A stretch of 64,000 nucleotides of DNA. It comes from Rhodovulum robiginosum. Lineage in GTDB: Bacteria > Pseudomonadota > Alphaproteobacteria > Rhodobacterales > Rhodobacteraceae. Of the stretch, positions 35,869 to 45,757 are shown one piece after another (position 1 is the first letter of the stretch; every line of letters begins with the position of its first letter). A program made the position numbers and the translations under genes. The stretch covers positions 1 to 64,000 of the forward strand of contig NZ_RWGU01000045.1 in NCBI RefSeq assembly GCF_003944755.1. The letters run 5' to 3'. Under the pieces are notes generated by a model. It had not been told where the DNA came from, ran no database searches, and saw only the letters and a program-made list of their open reading frames with translations.

Positions 35869-36468
35869 TCAAGCCTTACGACGGCGACGCGCGAAACCAA
35901 GACCGGACATCAGCGCGAAGCCAGAGGCCAGAAGTGGCAGCGCGGCCGGCACCGGAACCTCGCCCGGGGTGGGCGGCGGCGGGCTGGCTCCATCGGTGGT
36001 GATGACCGACTTGCCGAGGGTCACCAACCAGCCGTCATTGCCGGTGTCGATGTCCATGAACACCTCGAGGCCCGCCGCGATGTCGTCGAACAGGTCGGCG
36101 CCGAGGGTAAACTCGGTGAACGCGTAGGTATCGTTTTCGCCCACGAGGAAGCCAAGCGATTCCAACACGCCGTCATTCCTGACGAAGATCTCATCCCGCT
36201 CACCCGGCGGGAAAGACGTGCTTTCGAAGTCGACATCGAAGGCGCTGATCAGCAGCGATGCCGAGGTGAACCCGGCGGCGATCGGACCATGGGTCCAGCC
36301 CCAGTCCTGATCCGCGTTGCGGTAATAAGGGCTGTCAAATGTTTCAGCTTCGCCCGGAGCGAAAAACCCGGTGGGAGCCTCGACGACATCCACGACCGGC
36401 ACCGCAAGTGCCGGCACCGCAGCGAAAGCGATTGGTGCAATCAGCACCGAAAGGGAAATTTTCTTCAT
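35869..36468 (-). CDS. VPLPA-CTERM sorting-domain exported protein
   Basis: A 199-residue exported protein with a Sec signal peptide (MKKISLSVLIAPIAFAAVPA, cleaved near ALA). An acidic beta-rich body follows, then a proline-rich linker (SPPPPTPGEV). The C-terminal sorting tail has the VPVPAALPLL motif, a transmembrane helix and a terminal basic cluster FARRRRKA. This tripartite tail is recognised by exosortase-type transpeptidases in Rhodobacterales. Body features (DxD, DIDTGNDG) may bind calcium. Role unknown; no exosortase is in the window. A second protein of this class is at 59182. Confidence 0.85.
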   Translation of the reverse strand: MKKISLSVLIAPIAFAAVPALAVPVVDVVEAPTGFFAPGEAETFDSPYYRNADQDWGWTHGPIAAGFTSASLLISAFDVDFESTSFPPGERDEIFVRNDGVLESLGFLVGENDTYAFTEFTLGADLFDDIAAGLEVFMDIDTGNDGWLVTLGKSVITTDGASPPPPTPGEVPVPAALPLLASGFALMSGLGFARRRRKA

Positions 36469-36718
36469 TTCAGAGCATCTCCAGCTTTAACCAAATGTCG
36501 TGCAACGGTACCTGATTCGCCGCATCTCGAAAATACCGCGTTATTGCCGCTTTTCCGACGCATTAGGCAGATTCGCCGCAGCCGCGCACACAGCGATGCC
36601 CGCTGCCTGCCCACCCCACGCACCGCGCGCAATGGCCGCTTTTCTCCCCTTTTGCGCTGACGTATAAGGTCGGGACTTCGCCGCAGCCGACGGCGGCCCC
36701 GCAGACCGAGAGGACGGC

Positions 36719-37195
36719 ATGAGCAAGAATTCCCGCGATGACGACGTTGCCTTCATCCAGGCCCTGGCCGAACTGCTGAACGTGAACGAGCTCACCGAGT
36801 TGTCGGTCAAGCGCGAGTACGGCGAAGATGACAGCCTGGATGTGCGGGTGTCGCGGGCCGCACCGGTCGCGGCCGCGCCGGTCGCCGCGCCCCTGCCGGC
36901 AGCGGCGCCGACCCCCGCCGCGCCGGCGCCCGCCGCCCCGGTCGAGGATCCCGCCCAGCACCCCGGCGCGGTGACCTCGCCCATGGTCGGCACCGCCTAT
37001 CTGCAGCCAGAGCCCGGATCCGAAGCCTTCGTTTCGGTGGGCAGCACCGTGACCGAGGGCCAGACGCTGCTGATCGTCGAGGCGATGAAGACGATGAACC
37101 ACATCCCCGCGCCGCGGGCCGGCACTGTCAAGCGTATCCTGGTCGAGGACGGCGCCCCGGTGGAATACGGCGCGCCCCTGATGATCATCGAATAG
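36719..37195 (+). CDS. accB: Acetyl-CoA carboxylase biotin carboxyl carrier protein
   Basis: A 158-residue biotin carrier. It has an N-terminal helical segment ([19 protein letters not shown]), an Ala/Pro-rich flexible linker (about residues 47-80) and a C-terminal biotinyl domain with the biotin lysine in VEAMKTMN. It carries the carboxyl group between biotin carboxylase and carboxyltransferase to make malonyl-CoA for fatty acid synthesis. ATG 36719 follows GAGAGGAC. It is 10 bp upstream of accC, the standard bacterial arrangement. A TATAAG at 36663-36668 could be part of its promoter. Confidence 0.96.
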   Translation: MSKNSRDDDVAFIQALAELLNVNELTELSVKREYGEDDSLDVRVSRAAPVAAAPVAAPLPAAAPTPAAPAPAAPVEDPAQHPGAVTSPMVGTAYLQPEPGSEAFVSVGSTVTEGQTLLIVEAMKTMNHIPAPRAGTVKRILVEDGAPVEYGAPLMIIE

Positions 37196-37205
37196 GGCGC
37201 ACGCG

Positions 37206-38555
37206 ATGTTCGACAAAATCCTTATCGCGAACCGCGGAGAAATCGCGCTGCGCGTCGTCCGTGCCTGCCGCGAGATGGGCATTCGCTCGGTCGCGGTGCA
37301 TTCCACCGCGGATGTCGACGCGATGCACGTGCGCATGGCCGACGAAAGCGTCTGCATCGGCCCGCCCCCCGGAACGCAGAGCTACCTGTCGATCCCGGCC
37401 ATCATCTCGGCCTGCGAGGTGACCGGCGCCCAGGCGATCCACCCCGGCTACGGGTTCCTGTCGGAAAACGCCCGCTTCGTGCAGATCGTCGAGGATCACG
37501 GCCTGACCTTCATCGGCCCGACCGCCGAGCATATCCGCATGATGGGCGACAAGATCACCGCCAAGGAGACGATGAAGGCGCTGGGCGTGCCTTGCGTGCC
37601 CGGCTCGGACGGCGGCGTGCCCGACCTCCAGACCGCGCGGAAGGTAGCCGCCGATATCGGCTATCCGGTCATCATCAAGGCCACCGCCGGCGGCGGCGGG
37701 CGCGGCATGAAGCTGGCGAAAACCGCCGACGATCTGGACCACGCCTTCCAGACGGCGCGCGGCGAGGCCAAGGCCGCCTTCGGCAACGACGAGGTCTATA
37801 TCGAGAAATATCTCGGCCGCCCGCGGCATATCGAGATCCAGGTCTTCGGCGACGGCAAGGGCCGCGCGGTGCATCTGGGCGAGCGCGACTGTTCGCTTCA
37901 GCGCCGCCACCAGAAGGTGCTGGAAGAGGCCCCCGGCCCGGTGATCGACGCCGAAACCCGCGCCCGCATCGGCCAAGTCTGCGCCGACGCGGTCGCGCGC
38001 ATCAACTATGTCGGCGCCGGCACGATCGAATTCCTTTTCGAGGATGGCGAGTTCTACTTCATCGAGATGAACACGCGGCTGCAGGTCGAGCACCCGGTGA
38101 CCGAGGCGATCTTCGGCGTCGACCTCGTGCGCGAGCAGATCCGGGTGGCCGAGGGCCATCAGCTGTCCTTCACCCAGGAAGAGCTGGTGTTGAACGGCCA
38201 CGCCATCGAAGTGCGGATCAATGCCGAGCGGGTGCCCCAGTTCACCCCCTGCCCCGGCACCATCACCGCCTATCACGCCCCAGGGGGGCTCGGCGTGCGG
38301 ATGGATTCGGCACTTTATGAGGGCTATACGATCCCGCCCTATTACGACAGCCTGATCGGCAAGCTGATCGTCCATGGGCGCGACCGGGGCGAGGCGCTGG
38401 CCCGGCTCAACCGCGCCCTGGGCGAGCTGATCGTCGACGGGGTGGACACCACCGTGCCACTGTTCCGGGCGCTGCTGGAAGAGCCCGACATCCTGAGCGG
38501 CAATTACAACATTCACTGGCTGGAACGCTGGCTGGAAGACGCGCTGAACGGTTGA
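37206..38555 (+). CDS. accC: Acetyl-CoA carboxylase biotin carboxylase subunit
   Basis: A 449-residue ATP-grasp enzyme that carboxylates biotin on AccB using bicarbonate and ATP. Diagnostic regions are the N-terminal [15 protein letters not shown], the glycine-rich ATP lid [12 protein letters not shown], and the active-site stretch [16 protein letters not shown]. Full family length with no odd residues. It is cotranscribed with accB and followed 34 bp later by aat; the same accB-accC-aat order is common in Rhodobacterales. Confidence 0.97.
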   Translation: MFDKILIANRGEIALRVVRACREMGIRSVAVHSTADVDAMHVRMADESVCIGPPPGTQSYLSIPAIISACEVTGAQAIHPGYGFLSENARFVQIVEDHGLTFIGPTAEHIRMMGDKITAKETMKALGVPCVPGSDGGVPDLQTARKVAADIGYPVIIKATAGGGGRGMKLAKTADDLDHAFQTARGEAKAAFGNDEVYIEKYLGRPRHIEIQVFGDGKGRAVHLGERDCSLQRRHQKVLEEAPGPVIDAETRARIGQVCADAVARINYVGAGTIEFLFEDGEFYFIEMNTRLQVEHPVTEAIFGVDLVREQIRVAEGHQLSFTQEELVLNGHAIEVRINAERVPQFTPCPGTITAYHAPGGLGVRMDSALYEGYTIPPYYDSLIGKLIVHGRDRGEALARLNRALGELIVDGVDTTVPLFRALLEEPDILSGNYNIHWLERWLEDALNG

Positions 38556-38589
38556 CGCGCCGCCGCCCCGGCCCGCCCGGACGAAAGCG

Positions 38590-39234
38590 ATGGAACGCGA
38601 CGCGCTGACACCAGACCTGTTGCTCGACGCCTATGCCGCCGGCATCTTTCCGATGGCCGAAGCGCGCGACGACGACGCCCTGTTCTGGGTCCACCCGGAA
38701 CGCCGCGGGGTGTTCCCGCTGGACGCGTTCCACATCTCGCGCAGCCTGCGGCGCAGCATCCGCCGGGGCGATTACACGATGCGGGTCAACGCCGATTTCG
38801 CCGGCACCGTGGCCGGCTGCGCGGCGCGGGAAGAGACCTGGATCAACGGCACGATCTTTCGCCTCTACACGCGGCTGCACTCCATGGGCCATGCCCATTC
38901 GATGGAGGTCTGGGACGGGCCGCGGATGGTGGGCGGTGTCTACGGGGTGACGCTGGGCGCCGCGTTCTTCGGGGAAAGCATGTTCTCGCGCCGCAGGGAC
39001 GCGTCGAAGATCGCGCTGGCCTATCTGGTCGACCGGCTGCGGCTGGCGGGGTTCACGCTGTTCGACACCCAGTTCCTGACGCCCCACCTGCAAAGCCTGG
39101 GCGCGGTCGAGATCAGCCGAGACGCCTATCACGCCCGCCTCGCGGACGCCCTGAAGCGGCGCGCCGATTTCAACGCGCCGGGGGCAGTGCCAACCCCTCA
39201 GGAATTGTTGCAGCGCAGCACCCAGACATCGTAG
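38590..39234 (+). CDS. aat: Leucyl/phenylalanyl-tRNA--protein transferase
   Basis: A 214-residue cytoplasmic transferase that adds Leu or Phe to N-terminal Arg/Lys of proteins, marking them for ClpAP/ClpS degradation. Family motifs are LLLDAYAAGIFPMAE, FWVHPERRGVFPLD, GGVYGVTLGAAFFGESMFSR and DTQFLTPHLQSLGAVEI. Its last 37 bp overlap the end of the DUF2155 gene on the other strand. Third gene of the accB-accC-aat unit. Confidence 0.96.
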   Translation: MERDALTPDLLLDAYAAGIFPMAEARDDDALFWVHPERRGVFPLDAFHISRSLRRSIRRGDYTMRVNADFAGTVAGCAAREETWINGTIFRLYTRLHSMGHAHSMEVWDGPRMVGGVYGVTLGAAFFGESMFSRRRDASKIALAYLVDRLRLAGFTLFDTQFLTPHLQSLGAVEISRDAYHARLADALKRRADFNAPGAVPTPQELLQRSTQTS

Positions 39235-39560
39235 CGCGGGTGATCGAGGGCGTTCAGCGCCGGGCTGGAGGCCAGCATCCAGCCCGAAAAGACCGGGCGG
39301 TCGTCGCGGTCGTCGATCACCGTGACATAGGCGAAGGCGTCCGAGGCGGGGTTGGAAACCGGGTAGCGGCATTCGCCCAGCGTGACGGTGAGATAGCCCA
39401 ACTCGGCCGATTGCCCGGTGGAAAGCTGCATGTCGGTCAGCGTGCCGGTCAGCTTGTCCAGCCCGCGCAGCATCGCGCCCGGCGCGCGGGCCACCTCCTG
39501 CGCCGCCGCCGTGCCGCCGGCCAGCGCAAGCGCCAGCGCCGCCAGCCCCGCGCGGATCAC
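39198..39560 (-). CDS. DUF2155 exported protein
   Basis: A 120-residue protein with a Sec signal (MIRAGLAALALALAGGTAAA, cleaved after AQ or nearby). Its body matches DUF2155: AMLRGLDKLTGTLTDMQL, the region with one Cys in GECRYP, VFSGWMLASSPALNAL, and a C-terminal WVLRC. Function unknown; the family is found near mlaD and aat in alphaproteobacteria. The two cysteines may form a disulfide. Its ATG overlaps the mlaD stop (4-bp overlap 39557-39560), and its 3' end overlaps aat tail-to-tail. Confidence 0.88.
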   Translation of the reverse strand: MIRAGLAALALALAGGTAAAQEVARAPGAMLRGLDKLTGTLTDMQLSTGQSAELGYLTVTLGECRYPVSNPASDAFAYVTVIDDRDDRPVFSGWMLASSPALNALDHPRYDVWVLRCNNS

Positions 39561-40021
39561 GGCGCGTCCCCCTCGCTGCTGCCCGAGACGAATTTCATCA
39601 GCAGCGAGATCAGCGAGACCGAGCCCTGTGTATCCTCGATCTCGTCGCCGGGTTCGAAATTGAACGGCGAGCCACCGGGCAGGATTTCAACGTAGTTGCC
39701 GCCCAGAAGCCCCTCGGACGAGATCAGGATGGCGCTGTCGTCGGGCAGCTCGATCCCCTCGCGGACGGTAAAGCGCGCATCGGCGCGGAAGGTGGCGGAG
39801 TTGAGTTCCAGATCGGTGATCGTGCCGATCTTGACCCCGGCGAGCCGCACATCCGTGCCCACCGATATGCCCTCGACCGACCGGAAGCTCGCGGTCAGCT
39901 CGTAGCTGCCCGCGCTGCTCTTCTGCATGCCTGTGGCGTTCGACGCGTAGACGAGAAAGCCCAGCGCAAGCGCCAGAACGGCGCCCCCGACCAGGACCTC
40001 GGTAGTGGTGTTCTCCGACAT
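39557..40021 (-). CDS. mlaD: MlaD-type MCE-domain lipid transport protein
   Basis: A 154-residue protein with one N-terminal transmembrane helix (about residues 8-26) and an MCE domain (RSVEGISVGTDVRLAGVKIG, and SEGLLGGNYVEILPGG, the loop that lines the hexamer pore). MlaD hexamers sit in the periplasm on the MlaFEDB inner-membrane complex that moves phospholipids and keeps outer-membrane asymmetry. The other Mla subunits are not nearby. It lies 9 bp downstream of the NDUFA12 gene and overlaps DUF2155. Confidence 0.93.
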   Translation of the reverse strand: MSENTTTEVLVGGAVLALALGFLVYASNATGMQKSSAGSYELTASFRSVEGISVGTDVRLAGVKIGTITDLELNSATFRADARFTVREGIELPDDSAILISSEGLLGGNYVEILPGGSPFNFEPGDEIEDTQGSVSLISLLMKFVSGSSEGDAP

Positions 40022-40030
40022 GTGCGGACC

Positions 40031-40414
40031 TTATTCGGGCTGCCAGGCCTCGTAATCGCGCCGTTCGACCGGGTGCGGCCGGCGGATCGAACCCGGGGGC
40101 GCATAGGCTTCGGGTGTGCCGGTCAGGTTCGGCACGTGGGGTTTTTCCCAGCTCTTGCGGGGCAAGGGCTGTTCGGTCGGCGGGGCGTCGAAGGTGTGGT
40201 GCAGCCAGCCGTGCCAGGCGGGCGAGACGCGGCTGGCCTCGACCTCGCCATTGTAGATGACCCAGCGGCGCTTGCCGTCGCGGTTCTGGTAAAAGACATT
40301 GCCCTGCTCGTCCTCGCCGACCTGCACGCCATGGCGCGACGTGAAGATCCGCGTGCCCACCGTCTGGCCGTTCCACCAGGTGGCGTATTTCTTGATGGTG
40401 TCGACGATGCCCAT
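40031..40414 (-). CDS. NDUFA12-family NADH:ubiquinone oxidoreductase accessory subunit
   Basis: A 127-residue protein of the NDUFA12 (B17.2) family, a complex I accessory subunit shared by alphaproteobacteria and mitochondria. Family features are [14 protein letters not shown] near the N-terminus, the [10 protein letters not shown] and [15 protein letters not shown] stretches, and a [10 protein letters not shown] motif followed by a proline-rich tail. It is encoded away from the nuo cluster, in the conserved unit with mlaD and DUF2155. ATG 40414 gives the standard start MGIVDTIKK. Confidence 0.94.
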   Translation of the reverse strand: MGIVDTIKKYATWWNGQTVGTRIFTSRHGVQVGEDEQGNVFYQNRDGKRRWVIYNGEVEASRVSPAWHGWLHHTFDAPPTEQPLPRKSWEKPHVPNLTGTPEAYAPPGSIRRPHPVERRDYEAWQPE

Positions 40415-40502
40415 GGCGCCCTCCGCTCAGCTTCGTTTCCATATGGACCATGCGCGGGCCGAGGTCCAGTGGCCGCTCGGGGCGGGGCGGAGGGGCGCCA
40501 AA

Positions 40503-40540
40503 ACAGGCGCGCCGCCGGGGCGACCGGCGGCGCGTCTTTT
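40503..40540 (-). terminator. Bidirectional terminator after pntB
   Basis: A perfect 11-bp stem, CGCGCCGCCGG (40508-40518) with CCGGCGGCGCG (40524-40534) and a GGCGA loop. T-runs flank it on both strands (TTTT at 40537-40540 on plus, and after CCTG on minus). It ends pntAB and separates it from the NDUFA12 unit. Confidence 0.75.
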
Positions 40541-40556
40541 CGGTATCGGGCGGGCC

Positions 40557-41990
40557 TTAGCGGATCAGCGCCAGCAGCTTGTCGAGGCTCGCCTTCGCGT
40601 CGCCGTAGAACATCCGCGTGTTGTCCTTGAAGAACAGCGGGTTCTCGATGCCCGAATAGCCCGTCCCCTGGCCGCGCTTGCACACGAAGACCTGCTTGGC
40701 CTTCCACACCTCCAGCACCGGCATGCCGGCGATGGGGCTGTTGGGGTCGTCCTGCGCGGCGGGGTTCACGATGTCGTTCGAGCCGATGACGATGACGACG
40801 TCGGTGTCGGGGAAGTCGTCGTTGATCTCGTCCATTTCCAGAACGATGTCATAGGGCACCTTGGCCTCGGCCAGCAGCACGTTCATGTGCCCCGGCAGGC
40901 GACCGGCGACCGGGTGGATGGCAAAGCGCACGCTCTTGCCTTCCTTGCGCAGATGCTCGGTCAGCACCGAGACCGAGTTCTGCGCCTGCGCCACCGCCAT
41001 GCCGTAGCCCGGCACGATGATGACGCTGTCGGCCTCTTCCAGCGCGTCGGCCACGGTTTCCGCATCGGCGGAGACCATCTCGCCCTCGACATCGGCCGCC
41101 GGCCCCCCGGTGCCGCCGAAGCCGCCCAGGATCACGCTGACGAAATGCCGGTTCATCGCCTTGCACATGATGTAGCTGAGGATCGCACCGGACGAGCCCA
41201 CGAGCGCACCGACCACGATGAGCAGGTCATTGCCCAGCGAAAAGCCGATCGCCGCGGCGGCCCAGCCCGAGTACGAGTTCAGCATCGAGACCACCACCGG
41301 CATGTCGGCGCCGCCGATGCCCATGATCAGGTGATACCCGATGAAAAGCGCGCAGAGCGTCAGCAGGAAGAGCGCGATGAAGCCGCCGCCCTGGAAGTAC
41401 CAGACCGCCAGAGCCAACGACAACGCCGCTGCCGTCGCGTTCAGAATGTGCCCGCCGGGCAGCTTTTTCGCCGCGCTGTTCACCTTGCCCGCGAGCTTGC
41501 CGTAGGCGATCACCGAGCCGGTGAAGGTCACCGCCCCGATCCAGATGCCCAGCACCAGCTCGACCCGCAGGATGCCGACCTCGACCGGCGTCTTGTGGGC
41601 GAGGATCGCGGCAAAGCCCTTTAGGCTTTCGCGCGCCGCATCGTCCATCGCCATCACGCGGGCCAGTTCGAAATCGGCGTTGAAGCCGACGAAGACCGCG
41701 GCCAGGCCGACCAGCGAATGCATGATCGCCACAAGCTCGGGCATCTGGGTCATCTGCACCCGCGTGGCCAGCTGGTAGCCGATGGCCGCGCCGCCCGCGA
41801 TCAGCACCAGCGACAGCGGCCACAGCCCCAGCCCCGGCCCGATCAGGGTGGCGATCACCGCCAGCGCCATGCCCACGATGCCGTACCAGATCGCACGCTT
41901 GGCTTTCTCCTGCCCGCTGAGCCCGCCGAGAGCGAGGATGAAGAGAACAGCCGCGACCACGTAGGCCGCTGTGGTAAAGCCGAAATCCAT
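40557..41990 (-). CDS. pntB: NAD(P) transhydrogenase subunit beta
   Basis: A 477-residue membrane protein with about nine helices in the N-terminal 270 residues. The cytoplasmic NADP(H)-binding domain III follows ([15 protein letters not shown], then [18 protein letters not shown] and [10 protein letters not shown]). With PntA it couples proton entry to hydride transfer from NADH to NADP+. ATG 41990 ([11 protein letters not shown]) has GTGGAG just upstream; a GTG at 41999 is the alternative. It lies 15 bp after pntA. Confidence 0.96.
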   Translation of the reverse strand: MDFGFTTAAYVVAAVLFILALGGLSGQEKAKRAIWYGIVGMALAVIATLIGPGLGLWPLSLVLIAGGAAIGYQLATRVQMTQMPELVAIMHSLVGLAAVFVGFNADFELARVMAMDDAARESLKGFAAILAHKTPVEVGILRVELVLGIWIGAVTFTGSVIAYGKLAGKVNSAAKKLPGGHILNATAAALSLALAVWYFQGGGFIALFLLTLCALFIGYHLIMGIGGADMPVVVSMLNSYSGWAAAAIGFSLGNDLLIVVGALVGSSGAILSYIMCKAMNRHFVSVILGGFGGTGGPAADVEGEMVSADAETVADALEEADSVIIVPGYGMAVAQAQNSVSVLTEHLRKEGKSVRFAIHPVAGRLPGHMNVLLAEAKVPYDIVLEMDEINDDFPDTDVVIVIGSNDIVNPAAQDDPNSPIAGMPVLEVWKAKQVFVCKRGQGTGYSGIENPLFFKDNTRMFYGDAKASLDKLLALIR

Positions 41991-42005
41991 TGTCTCCACC
42001 CCTCT

Positions 42006-43580
42006 TTACGATTTCTGGAACATGGCGAGCATGCGCCGTGTCACGAGGAAGCCGCCGAAGATGTTGATCGAGGCCATGAAGACCGCGGCGGCGGCCAGCA
42101 CGATCACCAGGATCGACCCCGACCCGATCTGCATCAGGGCACCCAGGATGATGATCGACGAGATCGCGTTGGTGATCGCCATCAGCGGCGTGTGCAGGCT
42201 GTGGCTGACGTTCCAGATCACCTGGAAGCCGACGAAGACCGCCAGCACGAACACGATGAAGTGCTGCATGAAACTGGCCGGCGCCACCAGGCCGACGCCC
42301 AGAAGCGACAGGCCGCCCACGGCCAGAAGCCCGACCTGCGTCAGCGTCTGTTTGCGGAACGCGGCGATTTCCTGCGCCTTGCGCTCTTCCGGCGTCAGCT
42401 CCTTGGGTTTTTCCTTGGCCGGCGCGGCTGCGATGGCCTTCACCTTGGGCGGCGGCGGCGGGAAGGTGATCTCGCCCTCGTAGGTGACCGTCGCGCCGCG
42501 GATCACGTCGTCTTCCATGTTGTGCACGATCTTGCCGTCCTTCTCGGGCGTCAGATCGGTCATCATGTGGCGGACGTTCGTGGAATAGAGCGTGGAGGAT
42601 TGCGTGGCCATCCGGCTGGGGAAGTCGGTGTAGCCGACGATCGTCACGCCGTTGTCCGACACGACCTTTTCATCGGGCTTGGTCAGATCGCAGTTGCCGC
42701 CCTTTTCGGCCGCGAGGTCGATCACGACCGAGCCGGGCTTCATCGCTGCGACCATGTCCTCGGTCCACAGTTTGGGTGCGGGGCGGCCGGGGATCAGCGC
42801 GGTGGTGATCACGATGTCCATGTCCGGCGCGAGTTCGCGGAACTTTTCCAGCTGCTTTTCGCGGAACTCGGGGCTCGAGGGTTTGGCGTAGCCGCCCGTC
42901 TCGGAGCCGTCGGCGGTCTCTTCCTCGAAATCCAGATAGACGAATTCGGCGCCCATCGATTCGATCTGTTCGGCCACTTCGGGGCGCACGTCGAAGGCGT
43001 AGGTGATCGCGCCCAGCGAGGTCGAGGTGCCGATGGCGGCAAGCCCGGCCACGCCGGCGCCCACGACCAGCACCTTGGCGGGCGGCACCTTGCCGGCGGC
43101 GGTCACCTGCCCGGTGAAGAAGCGGCCGAAATTGTTGCCCGCCTCGATCACCGCGCGATAGCCGGCGATATTGGCCATGGAGCTCAGCGCGTCCATCTTC
43201 TGCGCGCGCGAGATGCGCGGCACCATGTCGATGGCCAGCACGTTGGCGCCCTGCGCCTTGCACAGCTCCAGCATCGCCTCGTTCTGCGCCGGCCAGAAAA
43301 AGCTGATCAGCGTCTGGCCCTTTTTCAGCCGCTTGGCCTCGTCTTCGGAGGGTTCGCGGACCTTGGCCACGATGTCGGCGCCGGACCACAACGCCTCGGC
43401 ACTGTCGACCACCTCGACCCCGGCCTTCCTGTAGGCGTCATCGGCAAAGCCGGCGGCCGCGCCGGCGCCGGCCTGGATCGCGCAATCATACCCCAGCTTC
43501 TGCAGCTGGAGGGCGCTGTCGGGGGTCATGGCGACGCGCGCCTCCCCCGGAAAAATCTCTTTCGGAGTCCCGATCTTCAC
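42006..43580 (-). CDS. pntA: NAD(P) transhydrogenase subunit alpha
   Basis: A 524-residue protein beginning [20 protein letters not shown]. Domain I binds NAD(H) through [15 protein letters not shown] and has the RQD-loop-type segment. After a Pro/Lys linker ([20 protein letters not shown]) come four transmembrane helices at about 420-515. The start is GTG 43580 with GGGGGAG upstream. It is the single-chain form of PntA, not the split PntAA/PntAB seen in some alphaproteobacteria. The 136-bp upstream gap contains the only plausible promoter for pntAB. Confidence 0.96.
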   Translation of the reverse strand: MKIGTPKEIFPGEARVAMTPDSALQLQKLGYDCAIQAGAGAAAGFADDAYRKAGVEVVDSAEALWSGADIVAKVREPSEDEAKRLKKGQTLISFFWPAQNEAMLELCKAQGANVLAIDMVPRISRAQKMDALSSMANIAGYRAVIEAGNNFGRFFTGQVTAAGKVPPAKVLVVGAGVAGLAAIGTSTSLGAITYAFDVRPEVAEQIESMGAEFVYLDFEEETADGSETGGYAKPSSPEFREKQLEKFRELAPDMDIVITTALIPGRPAPKLWTEDMVAAMKPGSVVIDLAAEKGGNCDLTKPDEKVVSDNGVTIVGYTDFPSRMATQSSTLYSTNVRHMMTDLTPEKDGKIVHNMEDDVIRGATVTYEGEITFPPPPPKVKAIAAAPAKEKPKELTPEERKAQEIAAFRKQTLTQVGLLAVGGLSLLGVGLVAPASFMQHFIVFVLAVFVGFQVIWNVSHSLHTPLMAITNAISSIIILGALMQIGSGSILVIVLAAAAVFMASINIFGGFLVTRRMLAMFQKS

Positions 43581-43716
43581 GTACTTACTCCCCCTATAGC
43601 GCGCGCGTCGTTCGACGGACGACTGATACGCCGGTTCAGGCCGCTGTGTAGTACCACCGCGTAATATTGTTTCACAACCCGATCTTCCCGGTTTCCTCGC
43701 CGCAGGTGCGGCATTG

Positions 43717-44184
43717 TCAAATCCAGCGCCGCACCCGGGCGCGATAGGCCTCGTACTCGGCGCCGAAACGTTCGGCGATGAAGGCCTCTTCCACCCGTAT
43801 GAAGCGCCATTCGATCAGCTTCACGAAGACCGGCACCAGGATCAGGCTCGGCAACGCGTCCCAGATCAGGATGAGACCCACAAGGATCGCCGCATCGGCC
43901 AGATAGATCGGATTACGCGAAAAGCGATAGAGACCGCCCGTCATCAGCTTGCCCGGCGTCTCGCGCGGGATCAGCGACGTGCGGCTCAGAAGAAATTGCA
44001 GCGCGGCAAAGCCGGACACGCCCAGCCCCGCGGCGACCAGCGCCGTTCCGATCACGTCGCCCGCCAGCCCCAGCACCTGCATCGGCCAAATCTGCGCCTG
44101 CCCCCACGCAAGTGCCGCGAACACCGCCAGCCAGACCGGCGGCAGTTCTAGGTAGTGGACGAGCGTCTGAAGCGGCCCCTTCAC
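43717..44184 (-). CDS. Isoprenylcysteine carboxyl methyltransferase-like membrane methyltransferase
   Basis: A 155-residue integral membrane protein with four predicted helices. The C-terminal signature is that of the ICMT/PEMT superfamily: [19 protein letters not shown], then [17 protein letters not shown] and [11 protein letters not shown], which build the SAM site at the membrane face. Substrate not predictable; bacterial members methylate small lipids or are uncharacterised. GTG start at 44184 overlaps the TGA of the upstream secreted protein (GTGA). Confidence 0.82.
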   Translation of the reverse strand: MKGPLQTLVHYLELPPVWLAVFAALAWGQAQIWPMQVLGLAGDVIGTALVAAGLGVSGFAALQFLLSRTSLIPRETPGKLMTGGLYRFSRNPIYLADAAILVGLILIWDALPSLILVPVFVKLIEWRFIRVEEAFIAERFGAEYEAYRARVRRWI

Positions 44185-44438
44185 GCGGCCCCTCGCGCCT
44201 GCCGGCCGCTAAACCCGTTCTTTAGCACCGGCACGTGCCCGCGCCCCGACAGGCGGGCGGCGAATGTAGCCCGGGCCAGCATCTCGGCGCCCCGCTGCGC
44301 GGGCAGGGCGAGGCCGGCCTCGCAGGGTGCGAAAGCCATGTAATCCTGCACCGCCTCGGCGACCGGGTCGTCCTGGGCCTGGGCGGGATGGGCGGCAAGG
44401 GCAAGGGCCGCGAACGCGGCGCGCAGAATGCGTTGCAT
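44181..44438 (-). CDS. Small exported protein, unknown function
   Basis: An 85-residue protein with a clear Sec signal peptide ([20 protein letters not shown], cleaved after AQA) and a short mature region containing one Cys (FAPCEAG) and a basic C-terminus. ATG 44438 has an excellent GGAGGAGAG ribosome site. Its stop overlaps the GTG start of the methyltransferase gene, so the two are translationally coupled. Divergent from kynU. No recognised family. Confidence 0.7.
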   Translation of the reverse strand: MQRILRAAFAALALAAHPAQAQDDPVAEAVQDYMAFAPCEAGLALPAQRGAEMLARATFAARLSGRGHVPVLKNGFSGRQARGAA

Positions 44439-44563
44439 GTCTCTCCTCCGGCTTGGGCGCCTGTATCGGCGGCACTCCGCCGCTTGGCAAGGGGCGAGAT
44501 CGCAGCAGGGGCTTGCGGATCGCGCGGGCCAAGGGCACTCCATGCAGGACAGAGGATGTGCCG

Positions 44564-45757
44564 ATGACCGATTTCGCCGCCACACGCCCGCTCTTCGACC
44601 TGCCCGAGGGAGTGATCTACCTCGACGGCAATTCGTTGGGCCCCCTGCCGCGCGCCGCGGCCGCGCGCGTCGCGCGCACCGTGACACGGGAATGGGGCGA
44701 GATGGTCATCACCGGCTGGAACCGCGCCGGGTGGATGGCCCAGCCGCGCGCCCTGGGCGACCGGATCGGCCGGTTGATCGGCGCGGCACCGGGCACGGTG
44801 GTGGTGGGCGATACGCTGTCGGTCAAGGTCTATCAGGCGCTGGCCGCTGCGCTGGAGATGCGGCCCGACAGGCGGGTAGTTCTCAGCGATACCGGCAACT
44901 TTCCGACCGATCTTTACATGGCCGAAGGACTGATTTCGACATTGGGCCGGGGCCATGAGCTGAAATGCGTCGCCCCCGAAACGGTCGAGGATCACATCGA
45001 CGGCGAGGTCGCCGTGGTGATGCTGACAGAGGTCGACTATCGCACCGGGCGGCGCCACGACATGGCCCGGCTGACCCGCGCGGCCCACGCGGCCGGCGCG
45101 CTGACGATCTGGGATCTGGCCCATTCCGCGGGCGCCCTGCCCGTGGACGTCGCGGCCACCGGTGCCGATTTCGCCGCAGGCTGCACCTACAAGTATCTCA
45201 ACGCGGGCCCCGGCGCGCCGGCCTTCATCTATGTCGCGCCCCGCCACGCCGAGACCGCGCGCCCGGCGCTTTCGGGCTGGCTGGGCCATGCCGCGCCCTT
45301 CGATTTCGAGCCCGCCTACCGCGCCGGCCGGGGAATCGACCGGATGCGGGTGGGTACGCCACCGGTGATACAGATGGCCGCGCTGGAGGCCGCGCTCGAC
45401 ATCTGGGACGGGGTCGACATGGCCGCCCTGCGCGCCCGGTCACTGGCGTTGGGCGACCTCTTCATCGCCGAGGTCGAGGCGCGCTGCCCGGCGCTGGCGC
45501 TGGTCACGCCCCGCGTCCATCGCGATCGCGGCAGCCAGGTGTCGTTCCGCTTTGCCGAGGGCTTTGCCGCGATGCAGGCGCTGATCGCCCGCGGCGTGAT
45601 CGGCGATTTCCGGGCGCCCGACATCATGCGCTTCGGCATCGCGCCGCTTTACATCGGCGAGGACGACATCCGCCATGCCGCGGGTATCCTGCAAGAGGTG
45701 ATGGAGGGGCGGCTATGGGACGATCCAGCCTATCGCCAGCGCGCCGCGGTCACCTGA
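44564..45757 (+). CDS. kynU: Kynureninase
   Basis: A 397-residue PLP enzyme that cleaves L-kynurenine to anthranilate and alanine, or 3-hydroxykynurenine to 3-hydroxyanthranilate, in tryptophan breakdown. Family features are IYLDGNSLGPLP near the N-terminus, TGNFPTDLYM, the WDLAHSAGALPVD region, and the PLP lysine K210 in CTYKYLNAGPG. ATG 44564 begins MTDFAATRPLFDLP; the upstream frame is not conserved-looking. Other kynurenine genes (tryptophan dioxygenase, formamidase) are not in the window. The downstream acetyltransferase overlaps its 3' end. Confidence 0.94.
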   Translation: MTDFAATRPLFDLPEGVIYLDGNSLGPLPRAAAARVARTVTREWGEMVITGWNRAGWMAQPRALGDRIGRLIGAAPGTVVVGDTLSVKVYQALAAALEMRPDRRVVLSDTGNFPTDLYMAEGLISTLGRGHELKCVAPETVEDHIDGEVAVVMLTEVDYRTGRRHDMARLTRAAHAAGALTIWDLAHSAGALPVDVAATGADFAAGCTYKYLNAGPGAPAFIYVAPRHAETARPALSGWLGHAAPFDFEPAYRAGRGIDRMRVGTPPVIQMAALEAALDIWDGVDMAALRARSLALGDLFIAEVEARCPALALVTPRVHRDRGSQVSFRFAEGFAAMQALIARGVIGDFRAPDIMRFGIAPLYIGEDDIRHAAGILQEVMEGRLWDDPAYRQRAAVT

